This document shows, piece by piece, positions 17,426 to 27,398 of a stretch of 64,000 nucleotides of DNA. Position numbers and translations under genes: made by a program. The notes under the pieces are model-generated. The model was given only the letters and a program-made list of their open reading frames with translations, did no database searches and was not told the DNA's origin. The stretch covers positions 620,001 to 684,000 of the forward strand of contig NZ_CP132387.1 in assembly GCF_030758755.1 (NCBI RefSeq). The letters are read 5' to 3'. The DNA comes from Bartonella apihabitans (GTDB lineage Bacteria; Pseudomonadota; Alphaproteobacteria; Rhizobiales; Rhizobiaceae). Positions within the stretch are counted from its first letter, which is position 1. Every line of letters begins with the position of its first letter.

Positions 17426-18217
17426 ATGTGTGGGCGGTATGAGCTTGATGCCTCGAAAAACGAGGTTGCCAATGCATTTGATGCTTGGATAGAAGAAGAT
17501 TTCCCGAAACGCTATAATATTGCGCCAACACAACCGATTTTGGTTATCAAGGCACCGGAAGCCTATCGCGATGCTTTGTCGAACAAACCCAAACATGATG
17601 CCTTACTTGTGCGCTGGGGGTTCATTCCGGGGTGGACGAAAAATCCTGATCAATGGCCGCTAACATTCAATATACGCTCGGAAACAGTAGCGGTGAAAAA
17701 GTCTTTTACCAATTCGCTTCGTCATCACCGTGTCATTATTCCGGCAACAGGTTTTTATGAATGGAAAAAACAATCTCGCGGCAGATCACAGCCTTATCAC
17801 GCTGCACTTGACGATCACTCTATCATCGGTTTCGCTGGCCTCATGGAAACATGGAGTGGTAGCGAAGGCTCGCAAATCGACACTGCTGCTATTTTGACAA
17901 CAGAGGCAAAATCGTCGCTTGCGGAAATCCACCACCGTATGCCAGTCATTGTCCGGCGGGAAGATATTGATAGATGGCTTGATTGCCGGAATTTTCGCCC
18001 TGCCGATGTTATGGATATTTTAAAAAATACACCAGCCGAGCACCTTCAAGTTTTTCCTGTGTCCGATAAAATCAATAATGCTGCTTATTCAGGCAGTGAC
18101 GTGAAAGAAAGGATAAAACTTGTTGAAGATTCCGGCGACAAAGCTCAACAGCAAAACAGCAAGGATCAAAAACAGGGGAAAAGTCCAAAGAATAAAGACC
18201 AGTTTGATCTTTTCTAA
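17426..18217 (+). CDS. SOS response-associated peptidase (SRAP / HMCES-like)
   Basis: DNA-associated protein of the YedK/HMCES family that forms a thiazolidine crosslink with abasic sites in single-stranded DNA. The catalytic Cys2 follows the initiator Met (MCGRYEL), and the other family motifs GFYEWKK (catalytic Glu) and HHRMPVI (catalytic His) are present. 263 aa, a little longer than E. coli YedK because of a charged, Gln/Lys-rich tail after about residue 225. The start is fixed by the need for Cys at position 2 after Met removal. It stands alone, upstream of cysS. Confidence 0.92.
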   Translation: MCGRYELDASKNEVANAFDAWIEEDFPKRYNIAPTQPILVIKAPEAYRDALSNKPKHDALLVRWGFIPGWTKNPDQWPLTFNIRSETVAVKKSFTNSLRHHRVIIPATGFYEWKKQSRGRSQPYHAALDDHSIIGFAGLMETWSGSEGSQIDTAAILTTEAKSSLAEIHHRMPVIVRREDIDRWLDCRNFRPADVMDILKNTPAEHLQVFPVSDKINNAAYSGSDVKERIKLVEDSGDKAQQQNSKDQKQGKSPKNKDQFDLF

Positions 18218-18319
18218 ATGCTTCACTGGAATATTTAAGGATAATTAGGGTAAATGCCATAACCGTTTTTGAATAGCTTGCCAAAGTTTTGGCCTTACCT
18301 GACAGATGAAAGACGATTG

Positions 18320-19825
18320 ATGACCAATTTGCATTTTTATAACACGTTGACGAGAACAAAAGAGGATTTTCATCCGATAGACGCCAATAAAGTGCGCCTT
18401 TATGTTTGCGGCCCTACAGTTTATGACTATGCCCATATCGGCAATGCGCGTCCGGTCGTGGTCTTCGACGTTTTGTTCAGGTTATTGCGTCATGTCTATG
18501 GAAATGACCATGTTATCTATGCTCGCAACATTACGGATGTGGATGACAAAATCAATGCACGTGCTGCCCGCGATTATCCGGAATTGCCGTTAAACGATGC
18601 TATCCGTATTTTGACAGAAAAAACCAACAAGCAGTTTCAGGAAGATGTTGCTGCCCTTGGTTGCTTAACGCCTACAACACAACCACGTGCGACAGATAAT
18701 CTCGATAATATGCGCGCAATGATCGAACGGTTGATCGAACGTGGTCACGCTTATGTTGCAGAAGATCACGTATTGTTTTCTGTTTCCAGTATGGGAGATC
18801 ATCCCCGTTATGGTGCTTTGGCGCGCCGCTCGCTTGATGAAATGATGGCTGGAGCCCGTGTCGATGTTGCTGCCTATAAGCGTGACGAAATGGATTTCGT
18901 TTTGTGGAAACCCTCGAAAGAGGGGGAACCGGGTTGGCCTTCACCTGCGGGAATTAAAGCCAAAGGGCGTCCGGGCTGGCACATTGAATGTTCCGCAATG
19001 TCTATGGCAAAATTGTTGGTACCCTTTGGGGGTGGTCTCACATGCGATAATCCTGCCAATAATGTTTTCGATATTCATGGCGGCGGGATTGATCTGGTTT
19101 TTCCCCATCATGAAAACGAGATTGCTCAAAGCTGTTCGGCCTTTGGAACAGAACGCATGGCAAATTTATGGATGCATAACGGTTTTCTACAGGTCGAAGG
19201 GCAGAAAATGTCCAAAAGTCTGGGCAATTTTATTACCATTCATGATGTGTTGGAGACCGAACTTGCGGAACTATCTTCCGATATTGATGAAGCGATGCGT
19301 CATCAATGGGTGGGGTTAAGTGCGCGTCTTTCCATGTTGCAAACCCATTATCGTGAACCGTTAAACTGGACAGCCCAGCGCCTTGCGGACTCAAGTACCG
19401 AACTCTATCGCTGGTATGAACTGTTACGCCAGAAAAAAGTTCGTTCTTCAACTCCGGCACATGCTTACGACGAGCTTGTCGAGGCTTTGGGCGAGGATCT
19501 TAATTGCTGGAGCGCTATTACCCATCTGCGCCAATATTTTAAATCGGAAAATGTTGGAGCACTCAAGTCCGGCATGGAGCTTATGGGGTTGTTGCATAAC
19601 GACTGGTTGGATGAAGACAATTGCCCGCTCTTTAATAAAAAAAGCGGCATTGATAGCGAGTATGTCGAGAGCCAAATTGCCAAACGCTTGTCGTTTATCA
19701 AAGAGAAAAATTGGGCTGAAGCAGATCGTATCAGAGACGAGCTTGGAAACAAAAATATATCGCTGAGGGACGAGAAAAATCCGCAAACAGGCGAACGCGT
19801 GACACATTGGGAAATCAAACATTAA
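18320..19825 (+). CDS. cysS: Cysteinyl-tRNA synthetase
   Basis: Class I aminoacyl-tRNA synthetase charging tRNA-Cys. The HIGH motif appears as HIGNARP in [14 protein letters not shown], the zinc-binding Cys and His include Cys in WHIECSAMS and [13 protein letters not shown], and KMSKSLGN is the KMSKS loop. 501 aa from the ATG at 18320 ([12 protein letters not shown]), the expected start; the frame is open 17 codons further upstream. The C-terminal domain seems complete (ends THWEIKH). 102 bases after the SRAP gene on the same strand. Confidence 0.95.
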   Translation: MTNLHFYNTLTRTKEDFHPIDANKVRLYVCGPTVYDYAHIGNARPVVVFDVLFRLLRHVYGNDHVIYARNITDVDDKINARAARDYPELPLNDAIRILTEKTNKQFQEDVAALGCLTPTTQPRATDNLDNMRAMIERLIERGHAYVAEDHVLFSVSSMGDHPRYGALARRSLDEMMAGARVDVAAYKRDEMDFVLWKPSKEGEPGWPSPAGIKAKGRPGWHIECSAMSMAKLLVPFGGGLTCDNPANNVFDIHGGGIDLVFPHHENEIAQSCSAFGTERMANLWMHNGFLQVEGQKMSKSLGNFITIHDVLETELAELSSDIDEAMRHQWVGLSARLSMLQTHYREPLNWTAQRLADSSTELYRWYELLRQKKVRSSTPAHAYDELVEALGEDLNCWSAITHLRQYFKSENVGALKSGMELMGLLHNDWLDEDNCPLFNKKSGIDSEYVESQIAKRLSFIKEKNWAEADRIRDELGNKNISLRDEKNPQTGERVTHWEIKH

Positions 19826-19870
19826 TCCCGCCAGAATTCGCCACTGGCAACGATAAAGAAGGTCTCAGAA

Positions 19871-20539
19871 ATGGATTACCTTTTTGGTTATGGCTATGTG
19901 GCACTCAAGCTTTTTATAGGACTTGCAGTTTTTTTGCTGGTGCTTCGAACAAGCGGTCGGGGAAGTCTCAGTCAAATGACCCCGACGGATTTGATCAGCA
20001 ATTTTGTTATGGGCGGTATTATCGGCGGCGTCATTTATAATCCGAAAATCACCGTTATCCAGTTATTGATTGTTCTGATTATCTGGCAATTATTGGTTAT
20101 CGGCTTGAATTATCTCCGCAGGCATTCGGTGTTTTTTCATAATCTTGTAGCAGGCGGCGATGTTGCATTGGTACTTGACGGAAAATTCCAAATGGATGAA
20201 ATCAAGCGGCTCAATATCGATGTGAACGACTTTGCAACCATGCTCAGAATCAAGGGCTGTGCGCTTCATGAAGTTGCCTTTGCGCGTCTTGAATCAAATG
20301 GAAGTCTTTCGGTTATCCGCAAGGAAGAAGGCAAAAACGCAACGCTTGTGGTCAAGAATGGTAGCATCGTTGATGGCAGTCTCGACGAAATCGGGAAAGA
20401 TGAAGCCTGGCTCGAAGAGCAGTTAAAGAAGAAAAAAGTTTCCATTGATGATATCTATGCCGCCGAGTGGTACGAGGAAAAAAGCCGTAACGGTAGAACG
20501 CGCACTGGACTTTTTATTGTAAAAGGGACTACTTCCTGA
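19871..20539 (+). CDS. DUF421 (YetF-type) membrane protein
   Basis: A 222-residue protein with about three N-terminal transmembrane helices (through about residue 90) and a soluble C-terminal YetF domain. Typical features are RTSGRGSLSQMTPTDLI after helix 1 and the ALVLDGKFQMDEIKRLNI segment that opens the cytosolic domain. YetF proteins are linked to spore or membrane-lipid functions in Bacillus, but their molecular role in proteobacteria is not settled. It is followed by a RarD-type transporter 38 bases downstream on the same strand. Confidence 0.85.
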   Translation: MDYLFGYGYVALKLFIGLAVFLLVLRTSGRGSLSQMTPTDLISNFVMGGIIGGVIYNPKITVIQLLIVLIIWQLLVIGLNYLRRHSVFFHNLVAGGDVALVLDGKFQMDEIKRLNIDVNDFATMLRIKGCALHEVAFARLESNGSLSVIRKEEGKNATLVVKNGSIVDGSLDEIGKDEAWLEEQLKKKKVSIDDIYAAEWYEEKSRNGRTRTGLFIVKGTTS

Positions 20540-20577
20540 TTTTGACGAGATTCTAAAAGAGCGGGACCGTTTGACAA

Positions 20578-21540
20578 ATGCTCATGAAAAAACCTGTTTC
20601 AAAAGAAACTAAAATATTTCCTGCCAATATTTCAGGTTTTTTGGCGGCACTGGGTGCCTATGTCATTTGGGGCATCTTTCCCCTTTATATGAAAGCGGTT
20701 GCCCATATTCCGGTCATGGAAGTTGTTGTCCACCGCGTTTTGTGGTCGCTTCCTATTGGTCTTGGTATCATTCTTGTGATCGGGCACGGTCGGGCACTTT
20801 GGGCTGCATTAAAGCAGCCGAAAATGTTGGCTATGGCCTGTCTCACATCGGCGTTAATTACCGCCAATTGGAGCATCTATATTTGGGCAATCGCCAATAA
20901 TCACGCTGTTGATGCTGCGCTCGGTTATTATATAAATCCGCTCGTCAATGTCCTGTTGGGCCTCATTTTTTTACGCGAGAGGCTTAATCGCTGGCAATGG
21001 TGTTCGATCATGTTGGCGCTTGTTGCCGTTCTCATTTTAACGATCAATGCCGGCGGCCTGCCGTGGATTGCGATCTTGTTACCGCTCACTTTCGGGTTTT
21101 ATGCTTTTTTCAGAAAATCCTTGCCCATTGGACCGACAGAAGGGTTCTCACTCGAAACATTGATTATGACTATTCCGGCAATCATCGGGTGGGGCTATTT
21201 TATTGCAACGGGCCAGGATTATTTTTTCCACGGGACATGGAAAGATGTGGGGCTGCTCATATTGGCTGGTCCCTTTACCGCCATTCCGTTTATCCTGTTT
21301 GCCGTCGGTGCCAAGATGCTGAATTTGACGACCTTGGGGCTCATGCAATATTTAACGCCGACATTTCTATTTTTGATCGCAATTTTCGTTTTTCACGAAC
21401 CATTTTCAACGGTGCAACTTTTTGCCTTTTCACTGATCTGGCTCGGTCTCGTTATTTACACCGCAGCCAGCCTTTCGACGATGAAACATGGACAGCCAAA
21501 AGAAACGATAATCGAACTTAAAAAACATCCGCAAAAATAA
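20578..21540 (+). CDS. rarD: EamA-family transporter, RarD type
   Basis: Ten-helix drug/metabolite transporter of the RarD subfamily. The signature starts GFLAALGAYVIWGIFPLYMK and continues with EVVVHRVLWSLP; the NWSIYIWAIANNHAVDAALGY stretch is also typical. 320 aa, with a Lys-rich C-terminal tail on the cytosolic side. The substrate is unknown; RarD was first linked to chloramphenicol in Pseudomonas. Convergent with the LOG-family gene, separated by 94 bases. Confidence 0.87.
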   Translation: MLMKKPVSKETKIFPANISGFLAALGAYVIWGIFPLYMKAVAHIPVMEVVVHRVLWSLPIGLGIILVIGHGRALWAALKQPKMLAMACLTSALITANWSIYIWAIANNHAVDAALGYYINPLVNVLLGLIFLRERLNRWQWCSIMLALVAVLILTINAGGLPWIAILLPLTFGFYAFFRKSLPIGPTEGFSLETLIMTIPAIIGWGYFIATGQDYFFHGTWKDVGLLILAGPFTAIPFILFAVGAKMLNLTTLGLMQYLTPTFLFLIAIFVFHEPFSTVQLFAFSLIWLGLVIYTAASLSTMKHGQPKETIIELKKHPQK

Positions 21541-21634
21541 GAGACAGTTCGACCATAAAGGACCGACAAATTCCGACAACGGGAAGGCGTTTGTCTTTAG
21601 CCTTGATAGAAGGCATTGAAAAAATTTTAACGCC

Positions 21635-22210
21635 TTATAACGGGTGGGTATCCGTATTCCTTGAAATGGCGGTGACAATTTTTTCAATGTCGTCAATCAC
21701 AAGCGGTTTCAGCCTGTGGTCGGAGTGAATGAAGCCTTGTCTTGCCATATGGTCGAGAAGTGCAATCATCGGGTTGTAAAAGCCGTCTATATTGGCAAAC
21801 GCTATCGGCTTTGTATGCCGTCCAAGTTGTGCCCATGTCATGATCTCGACAATTTCTTCCAATGTTCCGATGCCACCGGGGAGGGCGAGAAAAGCGTCGG
21901 AGCGATCAAACATCAATCGTTTGCGCTGGTGCATTGTTTCGGTCACAATGAATTCGTCAAAGAGATCATCATTTTTATTCCGCGCTTCTTTTTTGATAAG
22001 AAAATCCGGAATGATTCCTACAACTTTTCCACCATTGCTTTTTACCGCCCGCGCAATTGTGCCCATAATGCCGCTCGTGCCGCCACCATAAACAAGCGTA
22101 ATGCCGGCTTGAGCCAGCAATTGGCCAAGCCGGTTGGCCGATTGGACATAATCGGGATTGTTGCCCGATGAAGAACCACAATAAACACAGATAGAATTGA
22201 TTTTTGTCAT
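21635..22210 (-). CDS. LOG-family protein (TIGR00730)
   Basis: A Rossmann-fold phosphoribohydrolase that removes ribose 5-phosphate from nucleoside monophosphates; plant and microbial members release cytokinins. Family motifs are SICVYCGSSSG at the N-terminus, GGGTSGIMG for phosphate binding, and PGGIGTLEE, the catalytic PGGxGTxxE. 191 aa from the ATG at 22210; the frame runs 12 codons upstream but MTKINSICVYCG is the usual start. Transcribed alone and divergent from the LysM gene. Confidence 0.88.
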   Translation of the reverse strand: MTKINSICVYCGSSSGNNPDYVQSANRLGQLLAQAGITLVYGGGTSGIMGTIARAVKSNGGKVVGIIPDFLIKKEARNKNDDLFDEFIVTETMHQRKRLMFDRSDAFLALPGGIGTLEEIVEIMTWAQLGRHTKPIAFANIDGFYNPMIALLDHMARQGFIHSDHRLKPLVIDDIEKIVTAISRNTDTHPL

Positions 22211-22360
22211 GATTGGTGTTTTGCCGTTTAATAAAATTTTCGTCAAGTGAAAACCGAAGATTGAGGAAAAGGATCAATTGAACGGGTTAGGTATTCCGTT
22301 TGTGTGGCAAATGGAATAGGACATAAAAAGTTTTTTATTGTGCTTTAAACAGGATTGTTC

Positions 22361-23368
22361 ATGGCATTCTTTTTGTCGATGAAAAAATTTGCCGTAACTT
22401 TGACGCTCGCGTTTATCGCGGCGTTTATTTTGTTTGTCGGCACTCTTCATGCTGACGAATTGAAAAATAATGTTCAGGCCGACCAACTTGAAAGTCCGAG
22501 TTTTGAAAGTGTTATGTTAAACGATGAACACTTTGCCGTCATCGTCGGTAAAGCGCCTGTAAATGCGCAAGTCGAGCTCATTGACGGGGCGCGAAAACTC
22601 GGCGACACGACCGCTGACGACAAAGGCAGCTTCACCCTGACCTTGCAAAAAAAACTCGGGAAAGGTCAGTATCATTTTGTCTTAAGGGCAACAGACCAGT
22701 CGGGAAAATCATTCACATCGGTTGAAACTGTAACGGTTATCATATCCCGTAAAGGCCAGGACGGCATGGCCGCTTTTATGAACGATCCAGCAGGCGCCTC
22801 GCGGTTTATTTCCAATGCACCGGGAATTATCAAGATCGGCAAGAAACCCCATAATAATTTTGATGTAACAAGAATTACCTATAAAAACAGTATTCTGACG
22901 ATCAGCGGTCAGGCTGAAAAGAACATGCAAATCATCGCAACGCTTGGGAATATGCGCCTTGGCAATGACAAGACAGACATAAACGGGAAATTCGAGCTCT
23001 CCCGTTTTGTGTCACTTTTTTCCGGTGACCATGTTTTTCGCGTTGATTTGTTTAATGACAGCGGAGAAAATGTCGGTTCGTTAGCCATACCTTTTCGTAT
23101 TGATGAACGCCATCACCCTGTGAACCAGCTTTATCGTGGTGGCAAGCCGGTAAAAACCGTGATTGTCGAAAAGGGAGACAGTTTATCATCTATTGCCGAA
23201 AAAGCTTATGGATCAAGCCGTTATAGCGAGGCAATATATTCGGCTAATTCTGCTATCTTAAAAAACCCTGACCATATCACTCAAGGGCAGGAATTGATTT
23301 TGCCCGAGGTAGATAACTTGCAAAAATCCAAAGCAACAAATGCTCAGACCAATTTGAAAGAAAAATGA
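22361..23368 (+). CDS. Exported LysM-domain protein
   Basis: A 335-residue protein with a membrane anchor or signal peptide (KKFAVTLTLAFIAAFILF), two central beta-rich domains (about residues 50-135 and 160-245) whose repeats resemble bacterial Ig-like folds (GKAPVNAQVELIDGARKLG and GQAEKNMQIIATLGNMRLG), and a C-terminal LysM motif (VEKGDSLSSIAEKAYG to QGQELILPEV) for peptidoglycan binding. Its stop overlaps the next gene's ATG by four bases (ATGA), so it is translationally coupled to the Atm1-type exporter. Several starts are possible (22355, 22361, 22379). Confidence 0.83.
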   Translation: MAFFLSMKKFAVTLTLAFIAAFILFVGTLHADELKNNVQADQLESPSFESVMLNDEHFAVIVGKAPVNAQVELIDGARKLGDTTADDKGSFTLTLQKKLGKGQYHFVLRATDQSGKSFTSVETVTVIISRKGQDGMAAFMNDPAGASRFISNAPGIIKIGKKPHNNFDVTRITYKNSILTISGQAEKNMQIIATLGNMRLGNDKTDINGKFELSRFVSLFSGDHVFRVDLFNDSGENVGSLAIPFRIDERHHPVNQLYRGGKPVKTVIVEKGDSLSSIAEKAYGSSRYSEAIYSANSAILKNPDHITQGQELILPEVDNLQKSKATNAQTNLKEK

Positions 23369-25245
23369 CAGAACCAAACAGAGCAAAAACCGTTTCGGCC
23401 GATTCCGGAAATACATTTCGTACAATTCTCAATCTTTGGCCTTATATGTGGCCATCCGATCGGCCGGACCTGAAACTGCGCGTTTTATGGGCAGTTCTTT
23501 ATCTCGTTTTGTCAAAACTGGTTCTGATTTCGGTTCCTTATTTTTTCAAATATGCCACAAATGCTCTGAATGTTGATTATACGCCCCCCTCATGGCTTCC
23601 GGCTGTCTTTGCCGCGCCATTCATGATGGTCCTTGCCTATAATGTGGCACGAATTTTACAGGCCGGTTTAAACCAGCTACGCGACGCTTTGTTTGCGACC
23701 GTCGGTCAACATGCTGTCAGGCGATTGGCCTACCAGACTTTTGTTCACATGCATGAACTGTCTTTGCGGTTCCATCTTGAAAGGCGAACCGGCGGTTTAT
23801 CCCGTGTGATAGAACGCGGCACAAAAGGCATCGAAGCAATTGTCCGCTTTTCAATATTGAATACCGCACCGACTGTACTTGAATTCGCGCTCACTGCGCT
23901 GGTGGTCTATATCAGTTATGGCTGGCATTATATGAGCGTTGTCGCAATTACCGTCGGCCTCTATACATGGTTCACAATCAAGGCAAGTAATTGGCGCATT
24001 TCAATTCGCCGTCAGATGAATGAGTCCGATACCGAAGCAAATACGAGGGCAATCGACTCGCTTTTGAATTACGAGACGGTGAAATATTTCGGTAATGAAG
24101 AGCTTGAAGCAAAACGTTTTGATAGCTCCATGGCAGGCTATGAAAAGGCGGCCATAAAAACGTGGATTTCGCTGGGATGGCTTAATTTCGGGCAGGCGGT
24201 CATATTCGGTGCCGGCATGGCAACGATGATGCTGATGTCGGCATATGAAGTCATGCATGGCACACAGACGCTCGGAGATTTCGTCTTTATCAATGCGCTG
24301 CTCATGCAACTTTCGATACCACTTAATTTTATTGGTTCGATTTATCGGGAGGTTCGCCAGGGTTTGACAGATATTGAAGCCATGTTTGATCTTCTGGATG
24401 TCAAACAGGAAGTTACCGACGCACCCGATGCAAAACCGCTTATTGTAAAAGAAGGCGAAATCCGCTTCAATCATGTCGAATTTTCTTACGATACAAACCG
24501 GCAGATTCTCAAAGATATAGATTTTTCAGTACCGGCCGGAAAAACTGTTGCCATAGTCGGGCCGTCAGGGGCAGGGAAATCAACAATTTCAAGGCTGTTA
24601 TTCCGCTTTTATGACGTTCAAAAAGGTTCAATTACGATAGACGGGCAGGATATCCGTTCGGTGACACAGAAAAGTTTGCGTCATGCAATCGGCATGGTGC
24701 CGCAGGATACCGTGCTTTTTAATGATACAATCGCCTATAATATCCGCTACGGTCGTCCCGATGCTTCTGACAAGGAAGTGAAAAAGGCGGCTGAAATGGC
24801 GCAAATCGGCGATTTTATTGCGCAACTGCCGGATGGTTACCAGTCTATGGTTGGTGAACGCGGGTTAAAGCTTTCGGGCGGTGAAAAACAACGCGTTGCT
24901 ATCGCCCGTACGATTTTGAAAGCTCCACCAATTCTGATACTTGATGAAGCAACATCTGCACTTGATACGGCAACGGAACTGGAAATTCAGTATGCACTTG
25001 ATGTCGTAAGTCGTGGACGCACAACTCTGGTCGTCGCGCACAGGCTTTCCACAATCATCGGAGCGGATGAAATTCTTGTTTTGAAAGGCGGGCGGATTAT
25101 CGAACGCGGCAAACATGACGAATTGCTCGCCAAAGGCGGTCTTTATGCTTCAATGTGGCACAAACAGCTTGAAGCTTCCAAGGCAGAAGAACAATTGCGT
25201 AAAATTCGCGAGGAAGATGAGTTGGGCATTGTCTCCCATCATTGA
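23365..25245 (+). CDS. ABC exporter, Atm1/HMT1 type (fused permease-ATPase)
   Basis: A 626-residue half-transporter with an N-terminal six-helix membrane domain (about residues 40-330) and a C-terminal ATPase (Walker [10 protein letters not shown], signature LSGGEKQR, Walker B ILILDEATSALD, then an H-loop His in VAHRLST). The segment RRTGGLSRVIERGTKGIE and the NYETVKYFGNEELE motif are characteristic of the Atm1 group, which exports glutathione-linked persulphides or metal conjugates. It begins inside the end of the LysM gene. The Asn/Arg-rich substrate region of Atm1 appears conserved by eye, but substrate is inferred. Confidence 0.9.
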   Translation: MTEPNRAKTVSADSGNTFRTILNLWPYMWPSDRPDLKLRVLWAVLYLVLSKLVLISVPYFFKYATNALNVDYTPPSWLPAVFAAPFMMVLAYNVARILQAGLNQLRDALFATVGQHAVRRLAYQTFVHMHELSLRFHLERRTGGLSRVIERGTKGIEAIVRFSILNTAPTVLEFALTALVVYISYGWHYMSVVAITVGLYTWFTIKASNWRISIRRQMNESDTEANTRAIDSLLNYETVKYFGNEELEAKRFDSSMAGYEKAAIKTWISLGWLNFGQAVIFGAGMATMMLMSAYEVMHGTQTLGDFVFINALLMQLSIPLNFIGSIYREVRQGLTDIEAMFDLLDVKQEVTDAPDAKPLIVKEGEIRFNHVEFSYDTNRQILKDIDFSVPAGKTVAIVGPSGAGKSTISRLLFRFYDVQKGSITIDGQDIRSVTQKSLRHAIGMVPQDTVLFNDTIAYNIRYGRPDASDKEVKKAAEMAQIGDFIAQLPDGYQSMVGERGLKLSGGEKQRVAIARTILKAPPILILDEATSALDTATELEIQYALDVVSRGRTTLVVAHRLSTIIGADEILVLKGGRIIERGKHDELLAKGGLYASMWHKQLEASKAEEQLRKIREEDELGIVSHH

Positions 25246-25365
25246 CAACTATCTTGCGGACAATGAAGAAACAAACTATCGCTTTTTTCGCTTTGATTGG
25301 ATAAATAGGAACCGACTTCGTGTTGAACGGGTGGGTACGGTGTAAGATAAATGGGGTATACGCGT

Positions 25366-26064
25366 ATGAGCATTGTAAGATCGGTTCGTAACGGTTTTGC
25401 GCCCATCCATAAGGAAGGGTACCCGTTTATCGTCGGCTTTTTCATTTTATCGCTGGTTCTCGGCTGGATGTGGGATCCGCTCTTCTGGTTCGGTTTGGTG
25501 CTTACTATCTGGTGCATTTATTTTTTCCGCGATCCGGAACGGGTCACGCCGATTGATATGAACCTTGTTATGAGTCCGGCTGATGGCCGCATTTCCTTTG
25601 TTGGTATGTTTATGCCACCCAAGGAACTTGGCTTGGGCAATGAAGAGATGATGCGGGTATCGGTGTTCATGGACATATTTTCCTGCCACATCAATCGCAT
25701 TCCGATGGATGGTGTTGTGAAGTCCATCGTCTACCGTCCGGGAAAGTTCGGAAATGCCGAACTCGACAAGGCAAGCGATCATAATGAAAGAAACAGCCTT
25801 GTCATTGAAACAGCCCACGGCGATATCGGTGTTGTACAAGTGGCTGGTCTTGTTGCCCGCCGCATAGTATGCTGGTCGAAGGAAAATGAACCTGTGGTCG
25901 CAGGCAAACGTTTCGGTCTTATCCGCTTCGGCTCCAGACTTGATGTTTATCTGCCAGCGCATGTAAAATTACGGGTGGCAATCGGGCAGAAGGCTATTGC
26001 CGGTGAAACTGTTTTTGCTTCGTTTGACAAAAGCGCGACCATAACAGACTTTAGACTGGATTAG
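25366..26064 (+). CDS. psd: Phosphatidylserine decarboxylase, short form
   Basis: Makes phosphatidylethanolamine from phosphatidylserine using a pyruvoyl group generated by self-cleavage. It is a short PSD of the type found in alphaproteobacteria: one or two hydrophobic segments at residues 20-45, then [27 protein letters not shown] and, near the end, [11 protein letters not shown], where Gly-Ser is the cleavage site. 232 aa from the ATG at 25366; the frame opens five codons earlier. pssA follows six bases downstream, so the two steps of PE synthesis are co-transcribed. Confidence 0.92.
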   Translation: MSIVRSVRNGFAPIHKEGYPFIVGFFILSLVLGWMWDPLFWFGLVLTIWCIYFFRDPERVTPIDMNLVMSPADGRISFVGMFMPPKELGLGNEEMMRVSVFMDIFSCHINRIPMDGVVKSIVYRPGKFGNAELDKASDHNERNSLVIETAHGDIGVVQVAGLVARRIVCWSKENEPVVAGKRFGLIRFGSRLDVYLPAHVKLRVAIGQKAIAGETVFASFDKSATITDFRLD

Positions 26065-26070
26065 ATTTTA

Positions 26071-26927
26071 ATGGAGAGCTCTTCGCCTTTTTCTTCGTTC
26101 GACCCCGAAGGACATAAAAATGATGATGTGAAGCCACGTCGGTCAATTTCGATACGCTTTGTTCTTCCAAACGTTATCACAATTCTGGCGATATGCGCTG
26201 GTGTAAGCAGTATCAGGCTCGCTTTTGAACACCGTTTCGAAACGGCAATTTTAATGGTTTTGCTTGCTGCTGTGCTTGATGGTGTCGACGGGCGGTTGGC
26301 GCGTCTTATGGGCGGTGGCTCTTCATTCGGTGCACAAATGGACTCCTTGGCCGATGTGGTAAACTTCGGTGTTGCACCGGCATTGATTGTCTATTCATTT
26401 CTCCTCAATCAGGCTCATCAGGTAGGCTGGATAGCGGCACTTGTTTACTGTATTGCCTGCTGTTTGCGCCTTGCCCGTTTCAATGTGATGATTGATAACA
26501 AGCATATTCCACGCTGGCAGAGAGAATATTTTGTCGGTGTACCGGCTCCGGCGGGTGCGTTGTTGGTATTGTTACCGATATATCTTGGCTGTCTTGGTCT
26601 TGAACCGGGGCCGGTTGGGCTTTGGTTTTCAGCCTTTATACCGTTATTATTGCTTTTTTGCTCATCAGCCGTCTACCGGTTTGGAACGGTAAAACAATCG
26701 GTCAGCAATTGCGCCGCGATGTTGTCATACCCGGTATGCTTGTTGTCGTGATCTATGTCGGCTTTCTCGCCACTTACACGTGGCAGGTACTTCTCGTTAC
26801 AGCAATCGGTTATATGGCATTCCTTCCATTCAGCTTGATGGCCTATCAAAAACGTTCGGTTCGTGAGGCTCAAAAAATAAAAGACGGCGCTGCAACCGGG
26901 GATGAAGAAGAGGAAGACAAGGACTAG
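26071..26927 (+). CDS. pssA: CDP-diacylglycerol-serine phosphatidyltransferase, one-base frameshift as sequenced
   Basis: Makes phosphatidylserine from CDP-diacylglycerol and serine, the substrate of psd. The CDP-alcohol phosphatidyltransferase motif is seen as LDGVDGRLARLMGGGSSFGAQMDSLADV (D-G-x2-A-R-x8-G-x3-D-x3-D), and several transmembrane helices follow. At about 26633 (AGCC before TTTATA) the frame breaks; the first frame stops at 26751, while the proper continuation LYTVIIAFLLISRLPVWNGK runs in the -1 frame to 26927. One base restored gives 285 aa. The C-terminal tail is acidic (DEEEEDKD). Confidence 0.88.
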
Positions 26928-27398
26928 TCTACCAATTGGAATTCTGGTCTTTGGGGCGGGATTCGCAGGATTAATTTTTGTGTCTTGCCGTTCTGATTGA
27001 ATTGGCGGTGTTCTATAGCGGGCAGACAAATCCGGAATTTGAAAAACAGGCTTTCAGACTTCAAAAGCTTTATTGGTGTTTTCACACACCTTCCGCAATT
27101 TGCACGGAATCTTCCGGCTGTCAAAATCCATATGACCGGATTGTTACCCACCGGAATTTGTTTGGTTGTCACAAAACGTTCCGGCAATGTGTGCATGACA
27201 AGAACTGCCGCAATTGCTGGAGTTATAAAGTGCAGGGGTTATTTATAAAGATAAAACCCCATTCTTTCGCAAGGTAAATTCAACCGGTATAGAAAACATT
27301 GCGTAATCAGCGTCATTCATGGACGCAAATAGAGTTTTTAGAAGATAACCATGCAGGAAAAACCATTCGGGCTTTTCCTGCCATTCATTCCGGTTTGC
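26928..27398. other. Intergenic region after pssA
   Basis: About 470 bases between convergent pssA and the SDR gene. Open frames on either strand (up to 99 codons) show no recognisable domain and no ribosome-binding site, so I do not call them. It holds a GGGGTT/AACCCC hairpin at about 27237-27260 and a stronger hairpin at 27353-27381. Confidence 0.4.
27353..27381 (-). terminator. Hairpin downstream of the SDR gene, possible terminator
   Basis: A perfect 9-bp stem (GCAGGAAAA at 27353-27361 pairing with TTTTCCTGC at 27373-27381) with an 11-base loop, 18 bases past the SDR stop codon on the minus strand. No uninterrupted T-run follows in that direction, so it may end transcription only weakly or serve as a 3' stabiliser for the long upstream operon. 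Confidence 0.45.

Noticed and set aside
25447..25962. A 171-codon minus-strand open frame in psd
   Set aside because: Antisense to a conserved gene, with no start signal.
26924..27196. A 90-codon minus-strand open frame after pssA
   Set aside because: It overlaps the pssA end and has no start signal or conserved-looking segment.
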